The notes beneath the pieces are model-generated. The model saw only the letters and a program-made list of their open reading frames with translations, was not told where the DNA came from and ran no database searches. Below, piece after piece: positions 46,918-55,601 of a stretch of DNA of 64,000 nucleotides. This DNA is from Glycomyces amatae (GTDB lineage Bacteria > Actinomycetota > Actinomycetes > Mycobacteriales > Micromonosporaceae), in the NCBI RefSeq assembly GCF_020991375.1, contig NZ_JAJLQZ010000008.1:177205-241204 (forward strand). The letters run 5' to 3'. Position 1 is the first letter of the stretch. Each line of letters begins with the position of its first letter. The position numbers and the translations under genes are program-made.

Positions 46918-47910
46918 CTACCGGACGGTCAGCTGCGGTTCGACCAGGGTCGAGTCCGGGACCTCCAGGCCGTCGAGCTTGCGCATGAGGTGGCGCACCG
47001 CGGTCTCCGCGAGCGTCTCGGCGGGCACCAGCACCGACGGCAGCTGCGGGTGGACCCGCTCGGCGACCTCGTCGGGGCCGATGACGACCACGTGGAAGTC
47101 CTCCCCCACGCGCTTGCCCGCGTCGGCCAGCGCGTGCATGACGTGGCCGACGGCCGGCTCGTTGTGGACGGCCAGGCCCGTCAGCGCCGGGTTGGCCGCC
47201 AGCAGCTCCTTCACGGTGCGCTGCACCGAGACCGCCTCGTCGGGGCAGGGCCAGACCTCGGCGCGCGCGCCGGAGCGGCCGAGGAAGCCCTCGCGGACGC
47301 GCTCGGCGAAGCCGGTGCGGCGCGCGTAGACCGCCTCGGAGGCGCCCAGGAGCGCGATGTCGCCGCAGCCGCGCTCGGCGAGGTAGTCGGCGCAGACCCG
47401 CCCGGCGGCGGTGAAGTCGAGGTCGACGCAGGTCAGGCCTTCGGCGTCGGCGGGGAACCCGATGAGGACGCTCGGGAGGCCGAGGCGGCGCAGGGTCTCC
47501 ACGCGCGGGTCGCGCACCTCGACGTCCATGAGGATGAGGCCGTCGACGATGGCCGAGGCCGCGACGCGCGACAGGCCCGCCGGGCCCTCGTCGGCGGTCA
47601 TGAGCAGCACGTCCTGGTCGTGGCGGCGGGCCTCGGTGACCGCGCCGGAGGCGAACTGCATGAGCACCGGCAGGTGCATGCCGTCGCGCAGCGGGAGCAT
47701 CATCGCGATGACGCCCGCGCGGCGGGAGGCGAGCGAGCGCGCCCCGGCGTGCGGGTGGTAGCCGAGGTCGGCGACGGCCTGCATGACGCGGTCGGCCGTC
47801 TCGGGCGAGATCGACCGCTTGCCGCTCAGGACGTAGGAGACGGTGCTCGCGGCGACCCCGGCGCGGGCGGCGACGTCGGCGATGGTGACGCCGCGGCCAG
47901 GGCCGGCCAC
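46918..47910 (-). CDS. LacI-family transcriptional regulator of the GH3 operon
   Basis: 330 residues. The N-terminal HTH TIADVAARAGVAASTVSYVL and hinge helix HPHAGARSLASRR lead into a periplasmic-binding-like effector domain. GTG at 47910 shares its G with the stop of the GH3 gene (TAGTG), so it is translationally coupled to it. It probably binds the two TCGAAGCGCTTCGA palindromes upstream of the GH3 gene and is relieved by a sugar. The effector is unknown. Confidence 0.9.
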   Translation of the reverse strand: MAGPGRGVTIADVAARAGVAASTVSYVLSGKRSISPETADRVMQAVADLGYHPHAGARSLASRRAGVIAMMLPLRDGMHLPVLMQFASGAVTEARRHDQDVLLMTADEGPAGLSRVAASAIVDGLILMDVEVRDPRVETLRRLGLPSVLIGFPADAEGLTCVDLDFTAAGRVCADYLAERGCGDIALLGASEAVYARRTGFAERVREGFLGRSGARAEVWPCPDEAVSVQRTVKELLAANPALTGLAVHNEPAVGHVMHALADAGKRVGEDFHVVVIGPDEVAERVHPQLPSVLVPAETLAETAVRHLMRKLDGLEVPDSTLVEPQLTVR

Positions 47911-50855
47911 TAGGACTCCCCGCCGCTGAGCGCAGAAGAGAACCCGAGCGAGGCGAGGCGGACGGGGCCCTCGAAGGTCACGTAGAGGTCCTTGACGCCC
48001 TCGACGGGGCCGAGGTCGACCGTGACGTCCTCGTAGTCGTAGACGCCGCCGGTGGCGGGGGTGTCGATCTTGGCGAGCACGTCGCCGTCGAGCGGGTCGT
48101 CCACGCGCAGTTGGAGCTGCGAGGGCCGGCCGGCGACGCGGGCGGTCACGGTGGTGTAGCGGGGCGCGCCGTGCCGCGGTTCGGTTCCACCGCTGCGCCT
48201 CTGTTCGACTCCGCCGCCGCGCCTCTGTTCGACTCCGCCGCTGCGCCTCTGTTCGACTCCGCCGAAGTCGCAGTCGCCGAGCATGATCCAGCCGCCGGCC
48301 TCCTCGGCGGCGATCACGTCGCCGCCGGTGCGGTCCTCGTCGCGCCACTCGACGCCCGCGTAGGCGTCGTTCGTGGTGGCGCGCAAGGGCTCCGAGAGGT
48401 CGCGCGGGCCGACGACCTCGCCGTCGACGCGGACCGAGGCCGACAGGAGGATGTCCGCGGCGGAGCGGCCGACCATGAGGCGCTGGCGGCTCTTCTCCAC
48501 GATCATCCGCCCGGTGACGTTGTCCCAGTGGGCGAGGTCGTCCACGGCGACGGTGAACGCGACGGTGCGGGTCTCGCCCGCGGCGAGGCGGACCTTGTCG
48601 AAGCCGCGGAGCTGGCGCAGCGGCTGCTTGACGCGGGAGCCGCACTGGTGGGAGTAGAGCTGTACCACTTCGACGCCGTCGCGGTCGGCGGTGTTGGTGA
48701 CGTCGACGGTGACGCGGAGCTCGTCGCCGGGGCGGGCCTGCTCGCGGTCGACGGCGAGGTTCGCGTACTTGAACGCCGCGTAGGAGAGGCCGTGGCCGAA
48801 CGGGTGGAGCGGCTGGCCGAGGTAGTAGAGGTAGGTCGCGTCGGAGGCCACGATGTCGTAGTCGAGCATCGCGGGGAGCTCGGCGGCGTCGGTGTACCAG
48901 GTCTGCGGCAGGCGGCCCTCGGGGTCGCGGTCGCCGAAGAGGACGTCGGCGAGGGCGTTGCCCCACTCCTGGCCGCCGTGGCCGGACCACAGCACGGCGG
49001 GCGGGCGCGTGGCGTCCCAGTTCACGGCGAACGGATAGGAGGACGACATGACCAGAATGGTATTCGGGTTGGCCTTCATGACGCGCCGCAGGAGGTACTC
49101 CTGGGACTGGGGCAGGAAGAGGTCGGTGCGGTCCTCGGTCTCGCGGCCGTTGACCAGCGGGTGGTCGCCGAGCACGACCACGGCCACGTCGGCCTCGGCG
49201 GCGAGGGCCGCGGCCTCGTCGTGGCCTTTGACGACGAACTCGAAGTCGAACGCGGCGGCGTCGGCCAGGTCGGCGACGAGGGTGAGGCGGCCGTCGTCCC
49301 CGACGCCGATCCACTTGCCGCCGGCGGCGCCCTCGGGCTTGTGGATCTGGCGGAAGGCGACCTTCCCGCCCTCGATCTCGGCGATCCGGAACGTCTCGGT
49401 GACGTCGAACTCGTGCGGGCCGTGCGAGTCGGCGGTGACGCGGCCGTCCTTGGTCCCGTTGAGGACCTTGCCGGTGGCGACGCTGCGCAGGAGGTAGGAC
49501 AGGCCGCCCCAGTCGAGGAGGTCGAACTGCGCGGCCGCGCCGGTGCCGTCGGCGACGACGACCTCGGCGTCGCCCTCGGCGTCGCCCTCGACAGTGACGT
49601 ACCCGGTCTTGTGGCGCAGGCGGATGCGGTCGACGCCTTCGGCGTGGAGGACCTCGGCGCGCTCGCCGATCGCGGCGCGGGCGGTGACGGCGTACGGCAG
49701 GGTGCCGGAGTACCAGTCCTGCATCTGGACGTCGGCGAGCGGGCCGACCACGGCGATCTTCCCGGGGGCGGCGAGCGGCAGGATGCCGTCGTTCCTGAGC
49801 AGGGTGATCGACTGGGTCGCGGCCTCGCGGGCGAGGGCCCGGTGCGCCTCGGAGTTCACGGCCTCGCGGCCGATGCCCGCGTAGGGGTCCTCGGGGTCGA
49901 ACTCGCCGAGTCCGAAGCGCACGGACAGGTTGCGGCGGACGGCGGTGTCGACGTCGGCCTCGTCGAGCAGGCCGCGCTCGAGGGCGGCCCGGAGGTGGGC
50001 GAGGACCTCGCCGGGGCGGTCGTCGTCCTGGGTGAAGGAGTCCAGGCCGGCCTTGACGGCGGCGGCGTAGGCGGTCGGGAGGTCCTCGAAGTAGCCCTGG
50101 AGCTGCGCGAGGTTGTTGGGCGCGTAGGCGTCCGAGACGACGAAGACCTCGTCTTCGGCCCAGGTGCGCAGCTCGTCGTTCACCAGGGGGGTCACGTGGG
50201 CGGGGCGGCCGTTGACGAGGTTGTAGGAGAGCATCACCGCGACCGCGTCGCCGCTCGCCAGTGCCGGGCGGTGGGCGGCGAACTCGTACTCGCGCAGGAC
50301 GCGGGGCGGCATGTTGGAGGAGGTGGTGCAGCGGTCGGCCTCGTTGCCGTACGCGAGGAAGTGCTTGACGGTGGGGGCGGTCTTCCAGACGGGGCCCTCG
50401 CCCTTGAGGCCGCGCGCGTAGGCGGCGCCCATGAGGCCGGTCATCCACGCGTCCTCGGAGTAGCCCTCCTCGTTGCGGCCCCAGCGGGGGTCGCGCAGCG
50501 GGTTCACGGTGGGGGCCCAGACGTTGCGGCCGACCTTGACCGGGTCGTCGTGGTTGAAGGCGAGGACCTCGTCGGCGACGGCCGCGCCGACCTGCTCCAC
50601 GAGCGCGGGGTTCCAGGTGGCGCCGAGGGCGACCACCTGCGGGAAGACGGTGGCCTCGCCGAGCCAGGCGAGCCCGTGGAGGGCTTCGGTGCCGGTCTTG
50701 AACGGGCCCATGCCGAGCCGCTCGACGGGCCGGTGGTACTGGTGCAGCAGCCCGATCTTCTCGTCCAGGGTGAGGCGGGAGAGCAGGTCGGCGACGCGCT
50801 TCTCGCGCGGCAGGCCCGGGTCGCGGAAGGCGGGGCTCGTGTCGAGGTCGTTCAT
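47910..50855 (-). CDS. GH3 family glycoside hydrolase (beta-glucosidase/xylosidase type)
   Basis: 981 residues, no signal peptide, so cytoplasmic. Catalytic barrel about 20-340, with nucleophile Asp242 in FVVSDAYAPNN. The second GH3 domain is split by an inserted beta-rich segment at about 410-545 that looks like a beta-trefoil (fascin-like). FnIII-like domain about 700-800. The C-terminal region (about 830-981) resembles a CBM6-type domain and contains an 8-residue repeat (865-896). It would hydrolyse oligosaccharides imported by the nearby ABC system; the exact sugar is unclear. AAGGGAG precedes the ATG. Regulated by the LacI protein encoded next. Confidence 0.88.
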   Translation of the reverse strand: MNDLDTSPAFRDPGLPREKRVADLLSRLTLDEKIGLLHQYHRPVERLGMGPFKTGTEALHGLAWLGEATVFPQVVALGATWNPALVEQVGAAVADEVLAFNHDDPVKVGRNVWAPTVNPLRDPRWGRNEEGYSEDAWMTGLMGAAYARGLKGEGPVWKTAPTVKHFLAYGNEADRCTTSSNMPPRVLREYEFAAHRPALASGDAVAVMLSYNLVNGRPAHVTPLVNDELRTWAEDEVFVVSDAYAPNNLAQLQGYFEDLPTAYAAAVKAGLDSFTQDDDRPGEVLAHLRAALERGLLDEADVDTAVRRNLSVRFGLGEFDPEDPYAGIGREAVNSEAHRALAREAATQSITLLRNDGILPLAAPGKIAVVGPLADVQMQDWYSGTLPYAVTARAAIGERAEVLHAEGVDRIRLRHKTGYVTVEGDAEGDAEVVVADGTGAAAQFDLLDWGGLSYLLRSVATGKVLNGTKDGRVTADSHGPHEFDVTETFRIAEIEGGKVAFRQIHKPEGAAGGKWIGVGDDGRLTLVADLADAAAFDFEFVVKGHDEAAALAAEADVAVVVLGDHPLVNGRETEDRTDLFLPQSQEYLLRRVMKANPNTILVMSSSYPFAVNWDATRPPAVLWSGHGGQEWGNALADVLFGDRDPEGRLPQTWYTDAAELPAMLDYDIVASDATYLYYLGQPLHPFGHGLSYAAFKYANLAVDREQARPGDELRVTVDVTNTADRDGVEVVQLYSHQCGSRVKQPLRQLRGFDKVRLAAGETRTVAFTVAVDDLAHWDNVTGRMIVEKSRQRLMVGRSAADILLSASVRVDGEVVGPRDLSEPLRATTNDAYAGVEWRDEDRTGGDVIAAEEAGGWIMLGDCDFGGVEQRRSGGVEQRRGGGVEQRRSGGTEPRHGAPRYTTVTARVAGRPSQLQLRVDDPLDGDVLAKIDTPATGGVYDYEDVTVDLGPVEGVKDLYVTFEGPVRLASLGFSSALSGGES
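48168..48263. repeat. 24-bp tandem repeat inside the GH3 gene
   Basis: Three near-identical 24-bp units plus a decayed fourth encode GGVEQRRS, GGVEQRRG, GGVEQRRS, GGTEPRHG. It interrupts the C-terminal carbohydrate-binding-like domain between two beta strands. Confidence 0.8.
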
Positions 50856-50898
50856 GGGTGGCTCCCTTGCTTGGACGTCGCTGTCGTGCGAAAGGCCG

Positions 50899-50912
50899 TC
50901 GAAGCGCTTCGA
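50899..50912. promoter_or_regulatory. LacI-type operator 1 upstream of GH3 gene
   Basis: The perfect palindrome TCGAAGCGCTTCGA, with the central CG typical of LacI-family sites, 44 bp upstream of the GH3 ATG. Confidence 0.75.
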
Positions 50913-50976
50913 TGATGGGGGGCCGCCACCGGTGAGGGCGTTGACATCGGAGCCGCGCTGTCGGTGAAGGACCTTG

Positions 50977-50990
50977 TCGAAGCGCTTCGA
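50977..50990. promoter_or_regulatory. LacI-type operator 2 upstream of GH3 gene
   Basis: A second identical copy of TCGAAGCGCTTCGA, 78 bp from the first (centre to centre), a spacing that would allow DNA looping. The remaining interval 50991-51171 contains no gene that I can support. Confidence 0.75.
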
Positions 50991-51171
50991 TTGAGGAATG
51001 CAAGATTTCTACACCCCCGCCGCGACCGGCGTCAAGGCGGGCCGGGCGCCGGCGCGGGCGGTATAGACGGATTTCCACCCCTCAGCAGGCGCGGGCCTGC
51101 GGAAACGGCGGCGGTAACAGTTCCGAAACGAACGCCGCCCGCCGAGTCCCGCAGGGTCGCCCGCGGCGCTG

Positions 51172-51210
51172 GGGACCGCAGCTCCCGTGTCCCGTGGGCG
51201 CTGCGGTCCC
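51172..51210 (-). terminator. Hairpin downstream of the ROK regulator
   Basis: Arms GGGACCGCAG/CTGCGGTCCC with extra CCC/GGG pairing in the loop; it starts 8 bp past the ROK stop. Confidence 0.6.
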
Positions 51211-51217
51211 GCGGGGC

Positions 51218-52468
51218 TCAGGCGCCGAGCGGGGTCGGCATCCGGCCCGCGTCGATGTCGTTGAGGATGCCGGTGGCCGCGCCCAGCGCGGGGGCCTCGT
51301 GGCCGAGCGAGGAGACGACGACCTCGGTCCCGCCCGCGCCGGAGGCGTGGGTGCGCGCGGCCAGCTCGGTCTCGGCGGCGGGGCCGATCCACGGGCTCAG
51401 GGCCTGGTAGTGGCCGCCGAGGACCACGGCCTCGGGGTTGAGCAGGTCGACGGCGAGGGCGATCCCGGCGCCGAGGGAGCGGCCGATGCGCTCCAGGGAC
51501 GCGACCACGCGGTCCTCGCCGGCGCGGGCGCGGGTGACGATGTCCTCGACCTCGGCCTCGACCTCGGCGCCGGCGATGTCGTCCGATTCGGACAGCTCCT
51601 TGAGGACGGCGCTGACGCCGGCGAAGTCCTCGACGCGGCCGACGCGGCCGTCGACCTCGATGAGGAGGTTGCCGATCTCGCCGGCGAAGCCGGTGGCGCC
51701 CCTGCGGAGCTCGCCGTCGACGATGAGGCCGGCGCCCAGGCCGATCTCGCCGGTCAGGTAGATCATGTTGGACACCCCGGCCCAGGAGCCGAAGCGCTGC
51801 TCGGCGACGGCGCCGAGGTTGGCGTCGTTGTCGGCGGTGACGGCGTACTTGGGGTCGCGCATGGCCTGGCGCAGGCGCCCGGTGAGGTCGAACCGGTCCC
51901 AGCCGAGCATGGGCGCGCGCTGGACGACGCCGTCGTTGTCGATCATGCCGGGCACGGCGACGGCGAGGCCGAGGATCTGGCGGCCCTCGGCGTCCATCTT
52001 GTCGACGGCGCGCTTGGCGAGCCCGGCGAGGGCGGAGACCGACTTGCCAGGGGTGGAGCCGGAGCCGTCGTGGGCGCGGCGCCAGGACAGGAGGCGGTTC
52101 CCGGCGAGGTCGACGGCGACGAGGGTCATGTAGTCGACGTTGACCTCGACGCCGAGCGAGGCGTAGTAGCCGGTGTCGACGGACAGGAGGACCGCGGGGC
52201 GGCCGATGTTGCCGATGACCGAGCCGGACTCGCGCAGGACGCGGCGCTCGATGAGCTCGGCGACGAGGGAGGAGACGGTGGCCTTGTTGAGGCCGGTCTT
52301 GGCGGCCAGGTCGGCGCGGGAGCACCGGCCCTCGGCGCGGACCTGGCGGAGCACGAAGCCGAGGTTGTTGGCCCGCACGTCGGTGAAGTCGGCGCGTTTG
52401 GCGCGGCCGGGCTCGCCCTCAGGGACGCCGTCGGCCCCGGCCGACTTGGCCGCGATGCGCATCGCCAT
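51218..52468 (-). CDS. ROK-family (XylR/NagC-like) transcriptional regulator
   Basis: 416 residues. The N-terminal winged HTH (DFTDVRANNLGFVLRQVR, SRADLAAKTGLNKATVSSLV) and the ROK sugar-kinase-like domain (AVAVPGMIDNDGVV, TADNDANLGAVAE) are intact. The usual zinc motif CxCGxxGCxE is missing: after EIGNLLIEVDG the sequence has no cysteine. It therefore probably senses sugar without the structural zinc. It is divergent from the sugar ABC operon, whose promoter has a XylR-like operator. Confidence 0.9.
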   Translation of the reverse strand: MAMRIAAKSAGADGVPEGEPGRAKRADFTDVRANNLGFVLRQVRAEGRCSRADLAAKTGLNKATVSSLVAELIERRVLRESGSVIGNIGRPAVLLSVDTGYYASLGVEVNVDYMTLVAVDLAGNRLLSWRRAHDGSGSTPGKSVSALAGLAKRAVDKMDAEGRQILGLAVAVPGMIDNDGVVQRAPMLGWDRFDLTGRLRQAMRDPKYAVTADNDANLGAVAEQRFGSWAGVSNMIYLTGEIGLGAGLIVDGELRRGATGFAGEIGNLLIEVDGRVGRVEDFAGVSAVLKELSESDDIAGAEVEAEVEDIVTRARAGEDRVVASLERIGRSLGAGIALAVDLLNPEAVVLGGHYQALSPWIGPAAETELAARTHASGAGGTEVVVSSLGHEAPALGAATGILNDIDAGRMPTPLGA

Positions 52469-52743
52469 GTTCGTCCTCCTGCTGTTCCTTTTTCCGTCCG
52501 CCGCGGGCGGGGCCGGTGGGCCTCGTCCGCGACGCCCGCAGACCGCTCCGGCACTGGCGGCCGGCGTCCGTGAACCGTCCGCCGGCGCCTTCCGGCGCGG
52601 TGTGCGAGCCGTCAGTTGGCATTGTCGTGGATGGCGACCAACGGTCGTCGAGCGGTCCCCGACAGTGGCGTATGTGCATGTTCCACCACAAGTCCCGTTC
52701 CCGAATCGTGATCAATCCGCGCCCGTTTCGCCTGACCCCCCGC
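52469..52743. other. Intergenic region upstream of the ROK gene
   Basis: No gene is supported here. It must hold the ROK promoter, but I see no clear -10/-35 pair. The AT-rich part begins near 52765. Confidence 0.5.
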
Positions 52744-52795
52744 TTGTGCGGGGTGTCACCGTGCGCTACTTTAGTTTATCGAATAGCCGAACTAA
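52744..52795 (+). promoter_or_regulatory. Sugar ABC operon promoter with XylR-like operator
   Basis: TTGTGC (52744-52749), a 17-nt spacer and TACTTT (52767-52772) form a promoter. TTAGTT-N13-AACTAA (52771-52795, 25 bp in total) is centred just past the predicted start, matching the length and outer half-sites of Bacillus XylR (ROK) operators. Binding would block transcription. Confidence 0.65.
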
Positions 52796-52852
52796 TTATC
52801 GGCCACACCCCCCGCAACACCCTCACAGCAGCACGACCGAAAGGACAGCAAC

Positions 52853-54538
52853 GTGGCTACTCCCTCAGACGGGTCGATCTTCCGGCGCCGCTCCCTGTTC
52901 AAGGCGGCCGGTCTCGGCGCCGCCGGAGTGGCGGGCCTCCCCGTCATCGCCGCTTGCAGCGACATCGAGTCGGGAGCCGGCAGCACCCAGGCGACCGAGG
53001 GCTTCGACTTCCTGCCCACGTACAAGGAGTACGAGCTCCCGGTGCAGCCCGACCTGGTCGGCGAGCCGCCGAACCACCCCTCCGGCTTCACCACCTACCC
53101 CGAATCGGTCGACGGCGTCGAGACCGCCGAGGCCGGCGGCGAGTACGAGATCACCGTCCCGATGTGGGGCACGCCCCCGTCCGGGGACGACCCGTACTTC
53201 ACGGCCCTCCAGGAGGCCTGGGGCGGCACCAAGGTCAACCTCCGCCACGCGGACGGCAACACCTTCGCCCAGACCTCGGTGCAGTGGCTCCAGGCCAACG
53301 AGTTCGGCGACGCCATCAACATCTTCGGCTGGATGACCGACTCCCACCCGAACTTCCAGGAGACGGTGGCCAACACCTTCTACGACCTGACCGACATCGT
53401 CAAGGGCGACATCAGCGACCGCTGGCCGCTCCTCGCCGGCGAGCCCACCCTCTCGTGGGGCCAGTCGGTCTGGTCGACCGACCCGGCCGACCCCGAGACC
53501 GCGCGGGTCTTCGGCATCCCGCAGAGCTTCTACGGCGGCCCCGGCAACGGGATGTTCGTCCGCACCGACCTCCTGGAGGACGCCGGCCTGGCCATGCCGA
53601 CCACGGTCGAGGAGGTCCTCGAGGTCGCCCGCCAGTGGTCCGACGGCGCCAACGGCAAATGGGCCTTCCTGGGCCTGGACTACGTGACCCCCGAGTGGTT
53701 CGGGCTCGCCTCGAGCCCCGGCTGGGCGTACATCGACGGCAAGCTCGTCCACAACTGCGAGCGCCCCGAGTACACCGAGTGGCTCGAGTTCCGCCGCACC
53801 TGCTGGGACGAGGGCCTGATCCACCCGGACACCCCGACCGGGACCCTGGACGGGCACGCGCTGCACGTGGCCGGGACCATCCTCATGTCGCAGGACGGCA
53901 TCTCCTGGTGGAGCGACTACACCAACCAGGTGCTCGGCGGCACCGCCGAGGGCGCGGTCGACCCCATCGGCGCGATCGGGTTCGGCGGCCGCGAGCCGAT
54001 CCGCTACGTCAGCAAGTCCGTCGGCGGGTGGACCTTCTTCAACAAGGACCTCTCCGAGGACCAGGTCAAGGAGCTCCTGGACGTCATGAACTTCTGCTCC
54101 GCGCCTTACGGCACCAAGGAGTACGAGCTCATCCAGTACGGCGTCGAGGGCACCCACTTCACCTACGGCGACGACGGCTTCCCCGTGCGCACCGAGGCGG
54201 GCATCGCCACCGTCCAGGCCCCCGTCAACTTCAAGGAGATGTCGGGCCAGGTGCAGACCTTCCTGACCGGCGACCCCGAGTTCGTGCAGCGGAGGTTCGA
54301 GTACAACGCGTCGGTGAAGGACTTCGCCGAGGAGGACATCTTCGCGGGGCTGCGCGTCGAGGGCCCGGCGGACTACAAGACCGCCGCGCAGACGCTCCTG
54401 GACCAGCAGGACGACATCGCCTACGGCCGCGCCGAGCTGTCCGCGATCCCCGACATGGTCGAGACCTTCCTGAACTCCGGCGGCGAGGCCGCCCGCGAGC
54501 ACTTCACGAACGCCTACAACAAGGCGCAGGGCGAGTAA
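52853..54538 (+). CDS. ABC sugar transporter, substrate-binding lipoprotein
   Basis: 561 residues, a LipO-like solute-binding protein of large size. The N-terminus is a Tat-like signal RRRSLFKAAGLG ending in the lipobox IAAC (Cys35). Two-domain binding fold follows. It captures an oligosaccharide outside the membrane and passes it to the two permeases that follow. GTG start with AAAGGA 7 nt upstream. It is the first gene of the importer operon; no ATPase gene is present, so a shared MsiK-type ATPase is likely. Confidence 0.9.
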   Translation: MATPSDGSIFRRRSLFKAAGLGAAGVAGLPVIAACSDIESGAGSTQATEGFDFLPTYKEYELPVQPDLVGEPPNHPSGFTTYPESVDGVETAEAGGEYEITVPMWGTPPSGDDPYFTALQEAWGGTKVNLRHADGNTFAQTSVQWLQANEFGDAINIFGWMTDSHPNFQETVANTFYDLTDIVKGDISDRWPLLAGEPTLSWGQSVWSTDPADPETARVFGIPQSFYGGPGNGMFVRTDLLEDAGLAMPTTVEEVLEVARQWSDGANGKWAFLGLDYVTPEWFGLASSPGWAYIDGKLVHNCERPEYTEWLEFRRTCWDEGLIHPDTPTGTLDGHALHVAGTILMSQDGISWWSDYTNQVLGGTAEGAVDPIGAIGFGGREPIRYVSKSVGGWTFFNKDLSEDQVKELLDVMNFCSAPYGTKEYELIQYGVEGTHFTYGDDGFPVRTEAGIATVQAPVNFKEMSGQVQTFLTGDPEFVQRRFEYNASVKDFAEEDIFAGLRVEGPADYKTAAQTLLDQQDDIAYGRAELSAIPDMVETFLNSGGEAAREHFTNAYNKAQGE

Positions 54539-54620
54539 GACCCCCGGGCGGCGGCGGTGCCCTCCGCCGCCGCCCGGCCCGCTCCCTTCCCCGTTCCCGC
54601 ACTGACTGGACACACAAGCG

Positions 54621-55601
54621 ATGACAGCACTCCAGACCTCAGCGCCCCCGGCCTCGGGCCGGGCTGGGGGCCGTTCCGACCTCAGACGCAAGCGCACCCT
54701 GGGCCAGCGGCTGCGCCACGACTGGCCCCTGCTGCTGATGACCCTGCCCGCGCTCGTGCAGCTGGCGGTGTTCTTCTACTGGCCCTCGTCCTGGAACATC
54801 ATCGCGTTCATGGACTACAGCCCCTACCGGAGCTTCTGGGAGAACCCGTTCGTCGGATTCGCCTGGTTCGGGCGGCTCTTCTCCGACCCGTACTTCCTGC
54901 CGGCGCTGCTGAACACGCTGAAGTTCTCGGCGCTCAACCTGCTGTTCCTGTTCCCGCTGTCGATCGCCTTGGCGCTCATCATGCACAGCGTGGTCTCGAC
55001 GAAGGTCCGCAGCGTCTTCCAGTCGATCGTGTACCTGCCGTACTTCTTCTCGTGGGTCCTGGTCGTCACCATCTTCGTGCAGGTGCTCGGCGCCGACGGA
55101 CTGGTCAGCAACTGGCTGCTCGGAGCGGGCGGCGAACGGCTCGACATCATGTCCGACCCGGACACGTTCACGTTCCTGGCCTGGATGCAGTGGGCCTGGA
55201 AGGACGCCGGCTGGGGCATGATCATCTTCCTGGCCGCGCTCGCGTCGATCAACCCGAGCCTGTACGAGGCCGCCGCCGTCGACGGCGCCGGGCGCTGGAA
55301 GCGCATGTGGCACATCACGATCCCGGGCATCCGGCCGGTGATCGTGCTGCTGCTGATCCTCCACATCGGCAACATCCTCACCGTCGGCTTCGAGCAGTAC
55401 CAGCTCCAGCGCCAGGCCGTCGGCTACCAGACCACCGAGGTCTTGGACACCTTCGTCTACTACCGCGCCATCCTCACCAGCCAGTACTCGTTCGGTACCG
55501 CGGCGGGCCTGTTCAAGGGCGTGATCGGGTTGATCCTGATCCTCGTCGCGAACAACGTGGCCCACCGCCTCGGAGAGCAAGGGATCTACCAGAAGTCATG
55601 A
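54621..55601 (+). CDS. ABC sugar transporter permease (LplB/MalF type)
   Basis: 326 residues with six membrane helices. The EAA loop appears as LYEAAAVDGAGRWKRMWHIT with the conserved Gly. It pairs with the next permease, whose start overlaps its stop by 4 nt (ATGA). Upstream spacing to the binding-protein stop is 82 nt. Confidence 0.92.
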   Translation: MTALQTSAPPASGRAGGRSDLRRKRTLGQRLRHDWPLLLMTLPALVQLAVFFYWPSSWNIIAFMDYSPYRSFWENPFVGFAWFGRLFSDPYFLPALLNTLKFSALNLLFLFPLSIALALIMHSVVSTKVRSVFQSIVYLPYFFSWVLVVTIFVQVLGADGLVSNWLLGAGGERLDIMSDPDTFTFLAWMQWAWKDAGWGMIIFLAALASINPSLYEAAAVDGAGRWKRMWHITIPGIRPVIVLLLILHIGNILTVGFEQYQLQRQAVGYQTTEVLDTFVYYRAILTSQYSFGTAAGLFKGVIGLILILVANNVAHRLGEQGIYQKS

